Shown here one piece after another: positions 7,949 through 16,999 of a stretch of DNA of 35,506 nt. This stretch comes from an uncultured Clostridia bacterium (lineage in GTDB: Bacteria; Bacillota; Clostridia; Christensenellales; UBA1750). Positions within the stretch are counted from its first letter, which is position 1; every line of letters begins with the position of its first letter. The notes below the pieces were generated by a model that searched no databases, was not told the DNA's origin, and saw only the letters and a program-made list of their open reading frames with translations. The stretch spans positions 1 to 35,506 of the forward strand of contig CALWKN010000046.1 of NCBI GenBank assembly GCA_944381265.1, written 5' to 3'. Both the position numbers and the translations under genes were made by a program.

Positions 7949-9526
7949 CTACGGGCGGCAAAGGTCGATCCGCTTTGTCGCCACGCGCCGCACAAAGGCC
8001 GCGTCGTGCTCGACAAACACCATCGTCGGCTCGAACTCCAGTATCAGCTCCTCGATCTGCACGCGCGAGAAGATGTCGATGTAGTTGAGCGGCTCGTCCC
8101 AGAGGAAGAGATGCGCCCGCGCGCACAGGGACGCGGCCAGCAGCGCCTTCTTCTTCTGCCCCTGGGAAAAGGCGGACAGGTCCTTCTCAAACTGCGCCCG
8201 CGAAAAGTCCAGATGCCGCAGCACCGTCAAAAGCAGCGTGTAGTCCACGCCGCGCGCCAGGGCAAAGTCCCGCAGGCTGCCGGAAAGACGCGCCGCGTCC
8301 TGCTCCATGCGCGAGACGATCAGCCCCGCGCCCCGGCGAAACTCGCCCGCGTGCGGCACCGCCTCCCCCAGAAGGAGCCGCAGCAGCGACGTCTTGCCGC
8401 TGCCGTTCTTCCCGCACAGCGCCAGCCTGTCCCCCCGCTCCAGCGAAAAGGACACCGGCGCAAACAGCGGCCCCTCGCCGTAGTCCACCGTCAGCTTCTC
8501 AGCATAGAGCAGGCGCGGCTTGACGTAGGGGAGAGGCTGCAGGCGCAGCGGCGCCTCTCGCTCTAGATCGTGCAAAAGCGCCCGCTTTTCCTCCATCGCC
8601 TGCTCCCGCCGCGCCTCGATGTGCTTGGCCCGCTTCATCATCTTGGCCGACTTTGCGCCGATGAAGCCCCGGTCCGCCGCGTGCGTGCCGATCTTGGAGG
8701 CCTCCGTCCGCTCCGCCCAGGCCGCCTTCTGCCGCCCCGCCTGCGCAAGGCGCGCGATCTCCCCCTGCAGGCGCGCGTTCTCGTCCCGTTCGTATTGGTC
8801 GCGCGCCTCGCGGTTGCGCTTCCAGGAGCTGTAGTTCCCCTGCTGCAGTTCGACGCTCTCGCGGTTGAGCGCCAGTATGTGGTCGCACACGCCGTCCAGC
8901 AGCGTCCGATCGTGCGACACCAGCAAAAACCCCTTCTTGCCCGCAAGATACGCCTGCAGCAGCGCCCGCCCCTCGGCGTCCAGGTGGTTCGTCGGCTCGT
9001 CGATGAGCAGAAAGGCGTTCCTGCGCAGGAACAGCGCCGCCAGCTGCACCTTGGCCCGCTCCCCCGGCGAGAGCGTGGCATACGGCCGCCCGAGCGCCGC
9101 CGGGTCCAGGCCCAGCTTCCCCGTCTCGCTCAGCAGCCTCGCCTCCAGCGTGTAGCCGTCTATCTCCAGCTATCCCCCCAGCGCCTCGGCATACGCCTGC
9201 GCGCCGTCCGGCGCTGCCAGCGCCTCTTCCATGCGCTTTTCCAGCGCCGCGTAGGGCCCGGCGTGCGCCTTTGCCACCTCATGCGCCGTCCTGCTCTCGT
9301 CTTCCACCGGGAAGGGGAAGAGGTCAAAGGCGCAGGGCGCAACGATCCGCCCCGACGCCCCCGGCATCCCCGCAAGCAGCCGCAGCAGCGTCGTCTTCCC
9401 CTTGCCGTTGCGCCCGATGAAGCCCAGCTTCCAGTCCGTGTCCAGCGTAAAATTCACATGGGAAAATATCGTGTCCCCGTTGTCCGGGTACTGAAAGGAC
9501 AGATCGATGACCTGTATCGCCGCCAC
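7949..9526 (-). pseudogene. Lsa/VmlR-type ABC-F ribosome-protection gene interrupted by one in-frame TAG
   Basis: Reading through one stop gives a 525-codon ABC-F protein. ABC-F proteins of this type bind the ribosomal E site and displace lincosamide, streptogramin A or pleuromutilin drugs. Half 1 has Walker A GRNGKGKTT (39-47), signature LSPGE (152-156) and LLIDEPTNHLD. The interdomain linker carries GFIGAKSAKMMKRAKHIEARR, typical of the Lsa group. Half 2 has GKNGSGKTS, signature FSQGQKKK and LFLWDEPLNYIDIF. Codon 119 (9172-9170) is TAG, between EALGG and LEIDGYTLE. Both sides are in the same frame and well conserved, so a single substitution (for instance from CAG or TGG) explains it; a sequencing error is also possible. 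As written, only a 118-residue fragment or an internal restart would be made. The start is GTG at 9526 with GGAGGG 7 bases upstream. It has a regulatory leader of its own. Confidence 0.85.
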
Positions 9527-9560
9527 GCGGCATCCCTCCTTTGCATTTCCCCCGGGCGCG

Positions 9561-9612
9561 AAAAATGGGGCGGGCACCGCGGAAAAAGACCTTCCGCGCT
9601 TGTGCCCGCCCC
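9561..9612 (-). terminator. Attenuator-type terminator in the ABC-F leader
   Basis: On the minus strand a perfect 11-bp stem, GGGGCGGGCAC (9612-9602) with GTGCCCGCCCC (9577-9567), encloses a nested CGCGGAA/TTCCGCG stem and is followed by ATTTTT (9566-9561). It lies about 240 bases after the promoter and 34 bases before the ABC-F start codon, so it would end transcription before the gene. Confidence 0.85.
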
Positions 9613-9679
9613 AAAGGGGAGATCCCCCCGTATGCGCTGTGCCGCTTCTGCCGCGAAATGCGTCCCTTCCCGCCTGCCC

Positions 9680-9751
9680 ATTCCCGATCTTTGCGCAGCC
9701 CAGGAAGAGAGCGCCTGTTTCGCCCTCCGTCAGCCTTACAAGATCCGGAAT
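9680..9751 (-). promoter_or_regulatory. Long-range leader stem between the upstream ORF and the attenuator
   Basis: The RNA arms AUUCCGGAUCUU (9751-9740) and AAGAUCGGGAAU (9691-9680) pair over 12 positions with a single G-G mismatch. The 5' arm begins 3 bases after the stop codon of the five-codon ORF, inside the footprint of a ribosome held there. This is the arrangement expected of a stem whose folding depends on whether the ribosome stalls. After it comes GGGCAGGCGGG, which could compete for the CCCGCC of the terminator stem. The switch itself is inferred. Confidence 0.55.
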
Positions 9752-9754
9752 TTT

Positions 9755-9772
9755 TCAGCGGTCAAAACGCAT
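9755..9772 (-). CDS. Five-codon upstream ORF (leader peptide M-R-F-D-R) of the ABC-F gene
   Basis: ATG-CGT-TTT-GAC-CGC-TGA lies directly behind a consensus ribosome site AAGGAGG (9786-9780) with a 7-base spacer, about 27 bases after the predicted transcription start. Very short leader peptides in this position are known for ribosome-mediated attenuation of antibiotic ABC-F genes such as vmlR, lmrC, msrD and lmo0919. Drug-bound ribosomes would stall on it and change the folding of the RNA downstream. Nothing else is encoded near it. The peptide is too short to test by similarity; position and ribosome site are the evidence. Confidence 0.6.
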   Translation of the reverse strand: MRFDR

Positions 9773-9805
9773 TGCACAGCCTCCTTGCCGTTTCAAACTG
9801 TGCCC

Positions 9806-9835
9806 ATTGTAGCACGCGTAAGGCCCGCCTGTCAA
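9806..9835 (-). promoter_or_regulatory. Strong sigma-A promoter of the ABC-F leader
   Basis: On the minus strand: perfect TTGACA (9835-9830), an 18-base spacer and TACAAT (9811-9806), with transcription predicted to start near 9799. It begins 13 bases after the stop of the upstream 141-aa gene. Together with the leader it fills the 321-base gap 9527-9847. Confidence 0.88.
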
Positions 9836-9847
9836 TCCCCCCCCCTT

Positions 9848-10273
9848 TCAGGCGCAGCGCAGCGCGGACAGCCCCAGCTCCACGCGCGCGTCGTAGGTCA
9901 CGCGGTACAGCCCCGGCCCCACCTCGCAGGCGCAGCGCGGGTAGAGGTCGCAGTCGCAGACGAGCACGCTGCCAAAGCGCATCTTCTCCTCGGAAAAGGG
10001 CGTGCGCATCTCCGCGGACAGGTGCGCCTCCGCCCGCTGCGCGCGCGCCTGGCCCACCAGCATCAGCGGCACGACAAGGTCGTACACATAGCGGCGCAGG
10101 CCCTCTTCCGCCTCGCCCTGACAGCCGCGCAGCGTCACGCGGCACTGGTCATAGATCGGGTACAGCCCCTCCACCGGCCCGGTCAGCCCCGGGCAGGACA
10201 GCACTTCGCTGCGCAGCAGGACCTGCTGGCGCGCGCGGTAGGATACCGGTCGACAATACAACTGCGGATGCAT
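9848..10273 (-). CDS. Conserved-looking 141-aa protein of unknown function
   Basis: I do not recognise this protein firmly. It has 141 residues, no signal peptide and no membrane segment. It contains seven cysteines, among them a CDCDLYPRC cluster in the last third. Alternating hydrophobic stretches (DLVVPLMLVG, AHLSAEMRTPF, CEVGPGLYRVTYDARVELGLS) suggest a beta-sandwich. The pattern is faintly like SPOCS/DUF3794 spore-coat domains, but this is only a shape resemblance. The start is ATG behind GGGAGGAAAG (spacer 6-8 bases). Upstream on its strand a CATAGTAT box is visible about 41 bases before the start codon, but no convincing -35. It stands alone between tig (divergent) and the ABC-F leader. 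Confidence 0.6.
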   Translation of the reverse strand: MHPQLYCRPVSYRARQQVLLRSEVLSCPGLTGPVEGLYPIYDQCRVTLRGCQGEAEEGLRRYVYDLVVPLMLVGQARAQRAEAHLSAEMRTPFSEEKMRFGSVLVCDCDLYPRCACEVGPGLYRVTYDARVELGLSALRCA

Positions 10274-10400
10274 CTTCTCTTTCCTCCCGTATGCCTCTTT
10301 GCCATCGCCTTTCATACTATGCGCCGGGGCGCCGGAACTTGCCCCGCATAAACGTTTCGTAAAATGTGAACGCCGCGCGCGATTTCTCCGCCCGCCGCTC

Positions 10401-10429
10401 TTGCTTTTTTGGCGTGGATATGCTAGTAT
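10401..10429 (+). promoter_or_regulatory. Extended -10 sigma-A promoter of tig
   Basis: TTGCTT (10401-10406), a 17-base spacer ending in TGC, and TAGTAT (10424-10429) lie about 70 bases before the tig start. The TGn just before the -10 makes it an extended -10 promoter. Confidence 0.75.
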
Positions 10430-10498
10430 TCCTAGGATAGTGTTTGATATTCGCCGCGCGCCGGAAGGGCCGAGCGGCATTTGGAGGGTAAGACAAAG

Positions 10499-11791
10499 AT
10501 GAGCGCTACGATCGAGAAACTTTCGTCCAACCAGGTCAAGCTGACCGTGACCGTCCCCGCCGCCGACTTTGAGGCTGCCATGGGCCGCGCCTACGGCAAG
10601 CTCCGCAACCGCCTGACCGTCCCCGGCTTCCGCAAGGGCAAGGCGCCCCGCAAGGTCATCGAGAACTACTACGGCACCGGCGTCCTGGTGGAGGAGGCCT
10701 TTAACGACATACTGCCCGGCTCCTACGACAAGGCCGTGGAGGAGACCGGCGCCCATCCCGTCGACCAGCCGGAGATCGACATCACCACCCTTGGCGCCGG
10801 CGAGGACTGCGTCTACACCGCCACCGTCTACGTCCGCCCCGAGGTGACCCTGGGTCAGTACAAGGGCGTCGCCGTGCCCGCCGCCAAGTGGGAAGTGAAG
10901 CCCGAGGAGATCGACCGCGAGATCGACCGCGCCGCCGAGCGCGTCTCCCGCATGGTCGAGGTGGAGGACCGCGCCGCCCAGATGGGCGACACCGCCAACA
11001 TCGACTACGCCGGCACCGTGGACGGCGTCGCCTTCGAGGGCGGCACCTCCAAGAACATGCCCCTGGAACTTGGCAGCGGCATGTTCATCCCCGGTTTCGA
11101 AGAGCAGATCGTGGGTATGAATAAGGGAGAGGAGCGCGACATCCACGTCACCTTCCCCGAGGACTACCGCGCAACCGACCTTGCCGGCAAGGAGGCCGTC
11201 TTCCACGTCAAGCTCAACTCCCTGACCCGCAAGGAGAAGCCCGAGATCAACGACGACTTTGCCAAGGACGTCTCGGAGTTCGACACGCTGGCCGACTACC
11301 GCGCCGACGTCGAGAAGCGCCTTACGGAGCAGGCCAAGACCCGCGCCGAGAACGAGCGCCGCGACAAGATCCTGGACGCCGTCTGCGCGGGCGCCCAGGT
11401 GGACATCCCCGCGCCCATGATCGAGCGCCAGCTCGACCAGCGCATCAACAACATGGAGATGCAGATGCGCTACCAGGGCCTGAAGCTGGAGGACTTCCTG
11501 AAGTACACCGGCCAGTCCCTCGCCCAGCTGCGCGAGAGCTACCGCGAGGAGGCGCAAAAGCAGGTCCTGGCGGAGCTCGTTCTTGACGCCGTGCGCGCGG
11601 CGGAGAACATCGAGGCCACCGACGAGGACGTCGACGCCGAGATCGCAAAGTATGCTGAGAGTGCCGAAAAGTCCGCCGAGGACATCAAGAAGACGCTCTC
11701 TGACAGCGACATGGACTACTTCCGCGAGATGGTCAAGACCCAGAAGGCCCTCGACCTGATCGTGGATGCCGCCGTGGACGCCGCCGAATAA
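10499..11791 (+). CDS. tig: Trigger factor, ribosome-bound chaperone and prolyl isomerase
   Basis: The 430-aa product has the normal length of trigger factor, which binds the ribosome exit tunnel and folds nascent chains. The N-terminal ribosome-binding domain shows the signature [18 protein letters not shown] (about 40-57). A PPIase (FKBP-like) domain spans about 150-240 ([23 protein letters not shown], then [20 protein letters not shown]), and the rest is the helical C-terminal chaperone body. The start is ATG at 10499 behind GGAGGG at 10483-10488; an in-frame TTG at 10481 overlaps the ribosome site and is not used. It begins the tig-clpP-clpX block common in Clostridia. Recognition is firm. 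Confidence 0.97.
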   Translation: MSATIEKLSSNQVKLTVTVPAADFEAAMGRAYGKLRNRLTVPGFRKGKAPRKVIENYYGTGVLVEEAFNDILPGSYDKAVEETGAHPVDQPEIDITTLGAGEDCVYTATVYVRPEVTLGQYKGVAVPAAKWEVKPEEIDREIDRAAERVSRMVEVEDRAAQMGDTANIDYAGTVDGVAFEGGTSKNMPLELGSGMFIPGFEEQIVGMNKGEERDIHVTFPEDYRATDLAGKEAVFHVKLNSLTRKEKPEINDDFAKDVSEFDTLADYRADVEKRLTEQAKTRAENERRDKILDAVCAGAQVDIPAPMIERQLDQRINNMEMQMRYQGLKLEDFLKYTGQSLAQLRESYREEAQKQVLAELVLDAVRAAENIEATDEDVDAEIAKYAESAEKSAEDIKKTLSDSDMDYFREMVKTQKALDLIVDAAVDAAE

Positions 11792-11829
11792 CGCGGCGCG
11801 CAGCCCCAGAATACAGAACCGCCCGCACC

Positions 11830-11870
11830 GCGCAATGCTCCGAAAGTTCCGCGCTTTTGGGGCATTGCGC
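11830..11870 (+). other. Hairpin between tig and clpP
   Basis: GCGCAATGCTCCGAAAG (11830-11846) and CTTTTGGGGCATTGCGC (11854-11870) can pair over 17 positions (15 Watson-Crick pairs and two G-U wobbles) with a 7-base loop. No T-run follows, so it is more likely an RNA processing or stability element than a terminator. No clear promoter is seen between it and clpP. Confidence 0.6.
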
Positions 11871-11940
11871 GCATACGGGAAGCGGATCCCGGAAAAACTA
11901 TCCGACGCGCCGCATCCGGCGCAAAAGGAGGGAACACCCT

Positions 11941-12525
11941 ATGAGCCTCGTCCCCATCGTCGTAGAACAGACCAACCGCGGCGAAAGATCGTACGACATC
12001 TATTCCCGCCTGCTCAAGGACCGCATCATCTTCCTGTCCGGGGAGATCGACGACGTGACGGCGAACCTCATCGTCGCGCAGATGCTCTTCCTGGAGATGG
12101 AGGATCCCGATAAGGAGATCAACCTCTACATCAACAGCCCCGGCGGCTCGGTCACGGCGGGCATGGCCATCTATGACACCATGCAGTACCTGCGCTGCCC
12201 GGTCTCGACCCTTTGCATCGGCATGGCGGCCTCCATGGGCGCCTTCCTGCTCACCGCCGGCGCCAAGGGCATGCGCCGCATACTGCCCAACGCCGAGGTC
12301 ATGATCCATCAGCCCCTGGGCGGCGCGCAGGGCCAGGCCACCGACATCGCCATCCACGCCGAGTACATCCTCAAGATCAAGAAAAAACTCAACACGATCC
12401 TCTCCCAGCGCACCGGCCAGCCCCTGGAAAAGGTCGAGGCCGACACCGAGCGCGACCACTTCCTCTCCGCCGAGGAGGCCCTTGCCTACGGCATCGTGGA
12501 CGAGATCGTCCCGCCCCGGCGCTGA
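11941..12525 (+). CDS. clpP: ATP-dependent Clp protease proteolytic subunit
   Basis: The 194-aa protein is the serine protease core that forms a double heptameric ring with ClpX or another Clp ATPase. The catalytic triad is complete: S98 in GMAASMG, H123 in MIHQPLGG, and D172 in the RDHFLS region, the family's usual numbers. The start at [10 protein letters not shown] follows AAAAGGAGGG at 11926-11935; the frame is open further upstream but has no ribosome site there. It lies 149 bases after tig and 30 bases before clpX, as in many Clostridia, so it should be co-expressed with its ATPase partner. Confidence 0.97.
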   Translation: MSLVPIVVEQTNRGERSYDIYSRLLKDRIIFLSGEIDDVTANLIVAQMLFLEMEDPDKEINLYINSPGGSVTAGMAIYDTMQYLRCPVSTLCIGMAASMGAFLLTAGAKGMRRILPNAEVMIHQPLGGAQGQATDIAIHAEYILKIKKKLNTILSQRTGQPLEKVEADTERDHFLSAEEALAYGIVDEIVPPRR

Positions 12526-12555
12526 CGCAATTTTATTTGTTAAAAGGGGTACAGC

Positions 12556-13872
<1,317 letters not shown>

Positions 13873-13896
13873 AAAAACACGCGTCCCAAAAGCATC

Positions 13897-13946
13897 GACG
13901 CCCCTTGTCCGCAGGGAATCCTCGGGACAAGGGGCGTCCGTTTATT
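13897..13946 (+). terminator. Intrinsic terminator of the clpP-clpX unit
   Basis: A perfect 14-bp stem, GACGCCCCTTGTCC (13897-13910) with GGACAAGGGGCGTC (13925-13938), is followed by CGTTTATT. Its tail overlaps the stop codon of the converging GNAT gene. Confidence 0.85.
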
Positions 13947-14409
13947 CTGCTCGCAGCGCCAGAACGTAGATTTGGCAGGGATTGTTCTTGTCCCAGAGCG
14001 TTGGGAAGCACTCGAACTCCTCAAAGCCCTGGCTTCGATAGAAGCGGTTCGTCGCGTCGTACTGCGGGTAGCGCCCCATCTGCACGGTCTTGACCTGCAA
14101 AAAGACACAGCCCTGCGCCCGCGCCCAGGCCTTGGCCGCCCGCACCAGCGCCGCGCCCAGGCCCCGCCGCTGCCAGGCGCGCGCAACGCCCATCACCGCG
14201 ATCTCCGCCGTGCGCGGCCCGGTCCGCCGCAGCGCCAGGAAGCCCGTGACTTCCCCCGCCTCCTCGGTGCAAAAGCACGCCTGCCCCGCGCAGTCCGCGA
14301 TGTAGGCCTCGCGCGACTCCGCGATGCCGAACCACCACTCCGGCAGCCCCTCCAGTATGCGCCGGGCAATGGCTGCCCTTTCCGCCGGATCCGATACAGA
14401 GCGCGTCAT
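13942..14409 (-). CDS. GNAT-family N-acetyltransferase
   Basis: The 155-aa protein has the GNAT fold. The acetyl-CoA pyrophosphate loop is AWQRRGLGAALV (78-89), preceded by the strand AEIAVMGVA and followed by ATNRFYRSQGFEEFE, the usual C-terminal motif. It should transfer an acetyl group from acetyl-CoA to an amine; the acceptor cannot be told. ATG at 14409 overlaps the stop of the CmpB-like membrane gene in an ATGA arrangement, so translation is probably coupled. It converges on clpX and shares the terminator region. Confidence 0.88.
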   Translation of the reverse strand: MTRSVSDPAERAAIARRILEGLPEWWFGIAESREAYIADCAGQACFCTEEAGEVTGFLALRRTGPRTAEIAVMGVARAWQRRGLGAALVRAAKAWARAQGCVFLQVKTVQMGRYPQYDATNRFYRSQGFEEFECFPTLWDKNNPCQIYVLALRAE

Positions 14410-15446
14410 GGCGCTTCCTCCGTAAACACCATGCCGGGGAAGATGTTTCGCATCCTCTCGTCCGTGAAGCGCTCGTCGATGAACTGCATGAAGGCGTTCT
14501 GCGGCGGGATGTCGTCCATCCGCTGGATCCAGCGCGCCAGCGCAATGCAGGTCACAACGGCGTTCACCACAAAGAACGCCATCACCGCCCAGGTCAGCGC
14601 CTTGCCCACGCGGTTGGGGATCTTGAGGATCCACTTGGCCATCAGCGGGTAGAGCCGCTTGATCCAAAGCACCCCCAGCACCCCCCAGAACACCGAGTAC
14701 AGCAGGCAGATGCGCCCGTTGAGGTTGAAGGGCAGGTGGCTGTAGTCCCAGGAGCGCGAGCCCAGCACCAGCTCCTGCAGCAGCGAGCAGACGTACTCCA
14801 CCGCGCTGCCCACCACCATGCCGCTTAGGAACGACAGCCACGGCCCGCGGTTGCGGTAGCGGTACAGCGCCAGCGACAGCGCCACCGCGCCCACGCCGTA
14901 GAGCGGGTTGAACGGCCCGTACACCAGCGCGCTGCGGCTCTCGATGCGCCCGTGGATCAGTATGCACCACAGTACCTCCACCACCACGCCCAGGAAACTG
15001 CCCAGGTAAAACACCCACAGCAGCTTGTACAGGCTCAGGCCCTTGGTGAAGTGGTTGCTCGCCGCTTCCTCGGCGTCGATCACCGCGTTTGGCGGCGTAG
15101 GAAAGCGCAGGCGGCGCTTCTTTCGCACCGGGCGCATGTCGTTCCAGCGCGCGCCAAGCTCGTCCCGCACGTCAAAGAGCCGCTGCCGCGCCCGCGTGAT
15201 GTTGACCGAGGCGCGCCGGAAGGAGTCCAGCTCCTGCCGGATCTGCCGGTCCATGGCCTTCGGATCCTCCGGGTGCAGCATCTGCGGGTAGAACTCGTCC
15301 ATCTTCTGCGCCGTGCGCACCGCGCTCTCCAGCAGCTTCTGGCTCTGCGCCTCCATCTCCGTCACGCGCGCCTGCTGCGGCACCGTCTCCGGCGCGTACA
15401 CCGTCGGCACGGCCGCTTTTCTCTTTCTCTTTTTCGTCAAACTCAT
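14406..15446 (-). CDS. CmpB-like putative ABC-transporter-type membrane protein (PF06541 type)
   Basis: The protein of about 346 aa has a basic, partly helical N-terminal half (residues 1-125) and then about five membrane segments. The core motifs LGVVVEVLWC, YGPFNPLYGVGAVAL, VEYVCSLLQE and LPFNLNGRICLLYS are those of the family annotated as putative ABC-transporter permease CmpB; its true function is not established. The first ATG (15446) touches the GGAGGG site with no spacer, while a TTG two codons later (15440) has a 6-base spacer, so the real start may be the TTG. It shares an ATGA overlap with the GNAT gene. The extended N-terminal cytosolic helix seems to be an addition to the membrane core. 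Confidence 0.75.
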   Translation of the reverse strand: MSLTKKRKRKAAVPTVYAPETVPQQARVTEMEAQSQKLLESAVRTAQKMDEFYPQMLHPEDPKAMDRQIRQELDSFRRASVNITRARQRLFDVRDELGARWNDMRPVRKKRRLRFPTPPNAVIDAEEAASNHFTKGLSLYKLLWVFYLGSFLGVVVEVLWCILIHGRIESRSALVYGPFNPLYGVGAVALSLALYRYRNRGPWLSFLSGMVVGSAVEYVCSLLQELVLGSRSWDYSHLPFNLNGRICLLYSVFWGVLGVLWIKRLYPLMAKWILKIPNRVGKALTWAVMAFFVVNAVVTCIALARWIQRMDDIPPQNAFMQFIDERFTDERMRNIFPGMVFTEEAP

Positions 15447-15470
15447 CCCTCCGCTTGCAGTGCTGTGACC

Positions 15471-15499
15471 AGTATACCCTCTTTCCGCCGTTTCCGCAA
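15471..15499 (-). promoter_or_regulatory. Sigma-A promoter of the CmpB-GNAT pair
   Basis: On the minus strand: TTGCGG (15499-15494), a 17-base spacer and TATACT (15476-15471), 25 bases before the first ATG. Confidence 0.75.
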
Positions 15500-15510
15500 A
15501 TGTTTTGTGA

Positions 15511-15555
15511 GAAAATCATTTCGCCTGCCGAGAACAGCTTCCCGGCAGGCGAAAT
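15511..15555 (-). terminator. Intrinsic terminator of the GH140-like gene
   Basis: A perfect 13-bp stem, ATTTCGCCTGCCG (minus strand 15555-15543) with CGGCAGGCGAAAT (15530-15518), has a 12-base loop and is followed by GATTTTC. It lies 25 bases after the stop at 15581 and just before the next leftward promoter. Confidence 0.8.
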
Positions 15556-15580
15556 CAAAGGGGAGAGGAGGCCGCGTTTT

Positions 15581-16867
15581 TTAGCGCACTTCCTCCAAGA
15601 TCAGCACATAGTCGCAGCCCTTGCCCTGCGTCGGCGGCACGAACAGGTTCTGCCCCACCGGCGGCAGCACGGCAAAGACCCGCTCCTGCCCGTCCCGCGG
15701 GTCGAACCACAGCGCCCGCAGATGCTTTGCCGCCGGGAAGCGGTCCAGATGCAGCGCAAACGGCGCGCCCAAGGGGCTGTAGACGTAGGCGTAGCCGTCG
15801 CCCTGCGCCGCGGCCATGTGCCCCATGCCGGGGTACTGCGACGCCAGCAGCTCCGGCGCGGGCCGCAAGGAGAAGTAGTCGCGCGAGAGCCGCAGCTGCT
15901 TGACGAAGTGGATCTGCTCCGCGCCCGGGTGCGTCAGCGCCTCCTCCCAGGTGTAAGGATAGTAGGAGTTCGGCTGCTTCGTCATGCTCCAGATGGCGTG
16001 GTTGCCGTAGGTGTGGCCGCAGGCGCCGGAGAGCACGTCCCAGTAGGCGTTCTGCCGCACGTCCTCCGCCCGCCAGAAGTAGCCGATCCGGTCGTTGAAG
16101 CAGGCCGGATGGTCCTCGTAGCGCGGCTCGGAGTCCATGTAGGGCTTGTCGGACGATGCCGCCATCTTTGCCATGATCTCGTCGCTGCGGTAGCACTGCG
16201 CCACATCGTGCCCGGTCTGCGAGGTGTGAAAATCGATGTACGGCGCGTCGCCGAGGAAGTCCGTGGAGTCGCGCCCGCCCGGCGGGTGGAAGGTGATCAG
16301 GTGGCTTTCGTCCATCTCCCGGATGCCGCGCGCCATGGCGTCCATCACCGCGCGGTGCTTCGGCTCCAGGGGCCGGTCGCCGCCCAGCATCCAGATGATG
16401 TTCCACTTCTCGCGGTAGCGCGCCGCGATCCACTTGCCGTACACATAGGCGTTCTCCGGGTCGAAGATCTCCGGCCCCTTGCCGAAGAAGCAGTTGAACT
16501 TGTCGCCCCAGGTCGGCAGCAGCGTGATGAACAGCCCGCGCTGCGCCGCCGCCTCCACCGCGTAGTCCACGTGCTCCCAGTAGGAATAGCCGGGCGCAAG
16601 ATCGGGCTTTGTCGGGTCGGGGCGTCCGTCGGTGAACAGGAGCGGCAGGCGGCCGTAGGCGTTTGGCACGGTCACGCCCTCGAACTCCGCCAGCGCCACC
16701 GCCTGCACGGCGGTAAAGCCCTGGCGCGCCCGCTCGGCAAAGTAGCGGTCCATCTCCCCGCGGTCCAGGCGGTGGAAGATCTCCCAGGCCGTGTCGCCCA
16801 GGTAGAAGAAGGGCGCGCCGTCGTCCCAGGACAGATAGCGCCCGCGCACTTGCAGTTTTCGCATCAT
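15581..16867 (-). CDS. DUF4038 glycoside hydrolase (GH140-like) with C-terminal DUF5060/collagen-binding-type domain
   Basis: The 428-aa protein is a DUF4038 TIM barrel; the characterised members form GH140, apiosidases acting on rhamnogalacturonan II. The candidate catalytic acids are visible: D164 in WMLGGDRP and E247 in YMDSEPRYED, in the places expected for GH140. Other family motifs are PFFYLGDTAWE (19-29), GDKFNCFFGKGP and ACGHTYGNHAIW. The last 90 residues form the small beta domain common behind DUF4038 (ALWFDPRDGQE). It has no signal peptide, so it should act inside the cell on imported oligosaccharides. Three ATGs crowd the start; the one at 16867 has a 6-base spacer from AAGGGGG, while the first, at 16873, has none. 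It is divergent from lonB. Apiose specificity is not proven. Confidence 0.83.
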   Translation of the reverse strand: MMRKLQVRGRYLSWDDGAPFFYLGDTAWEIFHRLDRGEMDRYFAERARQGFTAVQAVALAEFEGVTVPNAYGRLPLLFTDGRPDPTKPDLAPGYSYWEHVDYAVEAAAQRGLFITLLPTWGDKFNCFFGKGPEIFDPENAYVYGKWIAARYREKWNIIWMLGGDRPLEPKHRAVMDAMARGIREMDESHLITFHPPGGRDSTDFLGDAPYIDFHTSQTGHDVAQCYRSDEIMAKMAASSDKPYMDSEPRYEDHPACFNDRIGYFWRAEDVRQNAYWDVLSGACGHTYGNHAIWSMTKQPNSYYPYTWEEALTHPGAEQIHFVKQLRLSRDYFSLRPAPELLASQYPGMGHMAAAQGDGYAYVYSPLGAPFALHLDRFPAAKHLRALWFDPRDGQERVFAVLPPVGQNLFVPPTQGKGCDYVLILEEVR

Positions 16868-16909
16868 TCGCATCCCCCTTGTAGGAAAGTTTGTCTGTAC
16901 TCCCATGTC

Positions 16910-16938
16910 AGTATAGAGGATTTTCCCCCGTTTGGCAA
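16910..16938 (-). promoter_or_regulatory. Sigma-A promoter of the GH140-like gene
   Basis: On the minus strand: TTGCCA (16938-16933), a 17-base spacer and TATACT (16915-16910), about 43 bases before the start codon. Confidence 0.8.
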
Positions 16939-16943
16939 GCGGC

Positions 16944-16973
16944 GCATAGGGACAAAGCGCGGGGCGCAAAATA
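16944..16973 (+). promoter_or_regulatory. Sigma-F-like sporulation promoter of lonB
   Basis: GCATA (16944-16948), a 15-base spacer and GCGCAAAATA (16964-16973) match the Bacillus sigma-F pattern (GYATA, 15 bases, GGnnAnAnTR) with one mismatch. It lies 26 bases before the lonB start. No sigma-A promoter is seen before lonB. In B. subtilis lonB is a forespore gene under sigma-F, which fits. Confidence 0.5.
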
Positions 16974-16999
16974 CCCCCTGGAAACGGAGGGAGAAAACG

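Noticed and set aside
9798..9803. Inverted repeat GCACAG/CTGTGC around the ribosome site of the five-codon ORF
   Set aside because: The first arm lies mostly upstream of the predicted transcription start, so it would not be in the RNA.
8570..10351. Long rightward frame of 593 codons across the ABC-F gene and leader
   Set aside because: It is the antisense of ABC-F, with His/Arg/Leu-rich composition, and has no family motif or ribosome site.
10299..11557. Antisense frames over tig continuing into the 141-aa gene
   Set aside because: Open only because of high GC; the 141-aa gene has its own start at 10273 with a ribosome site.
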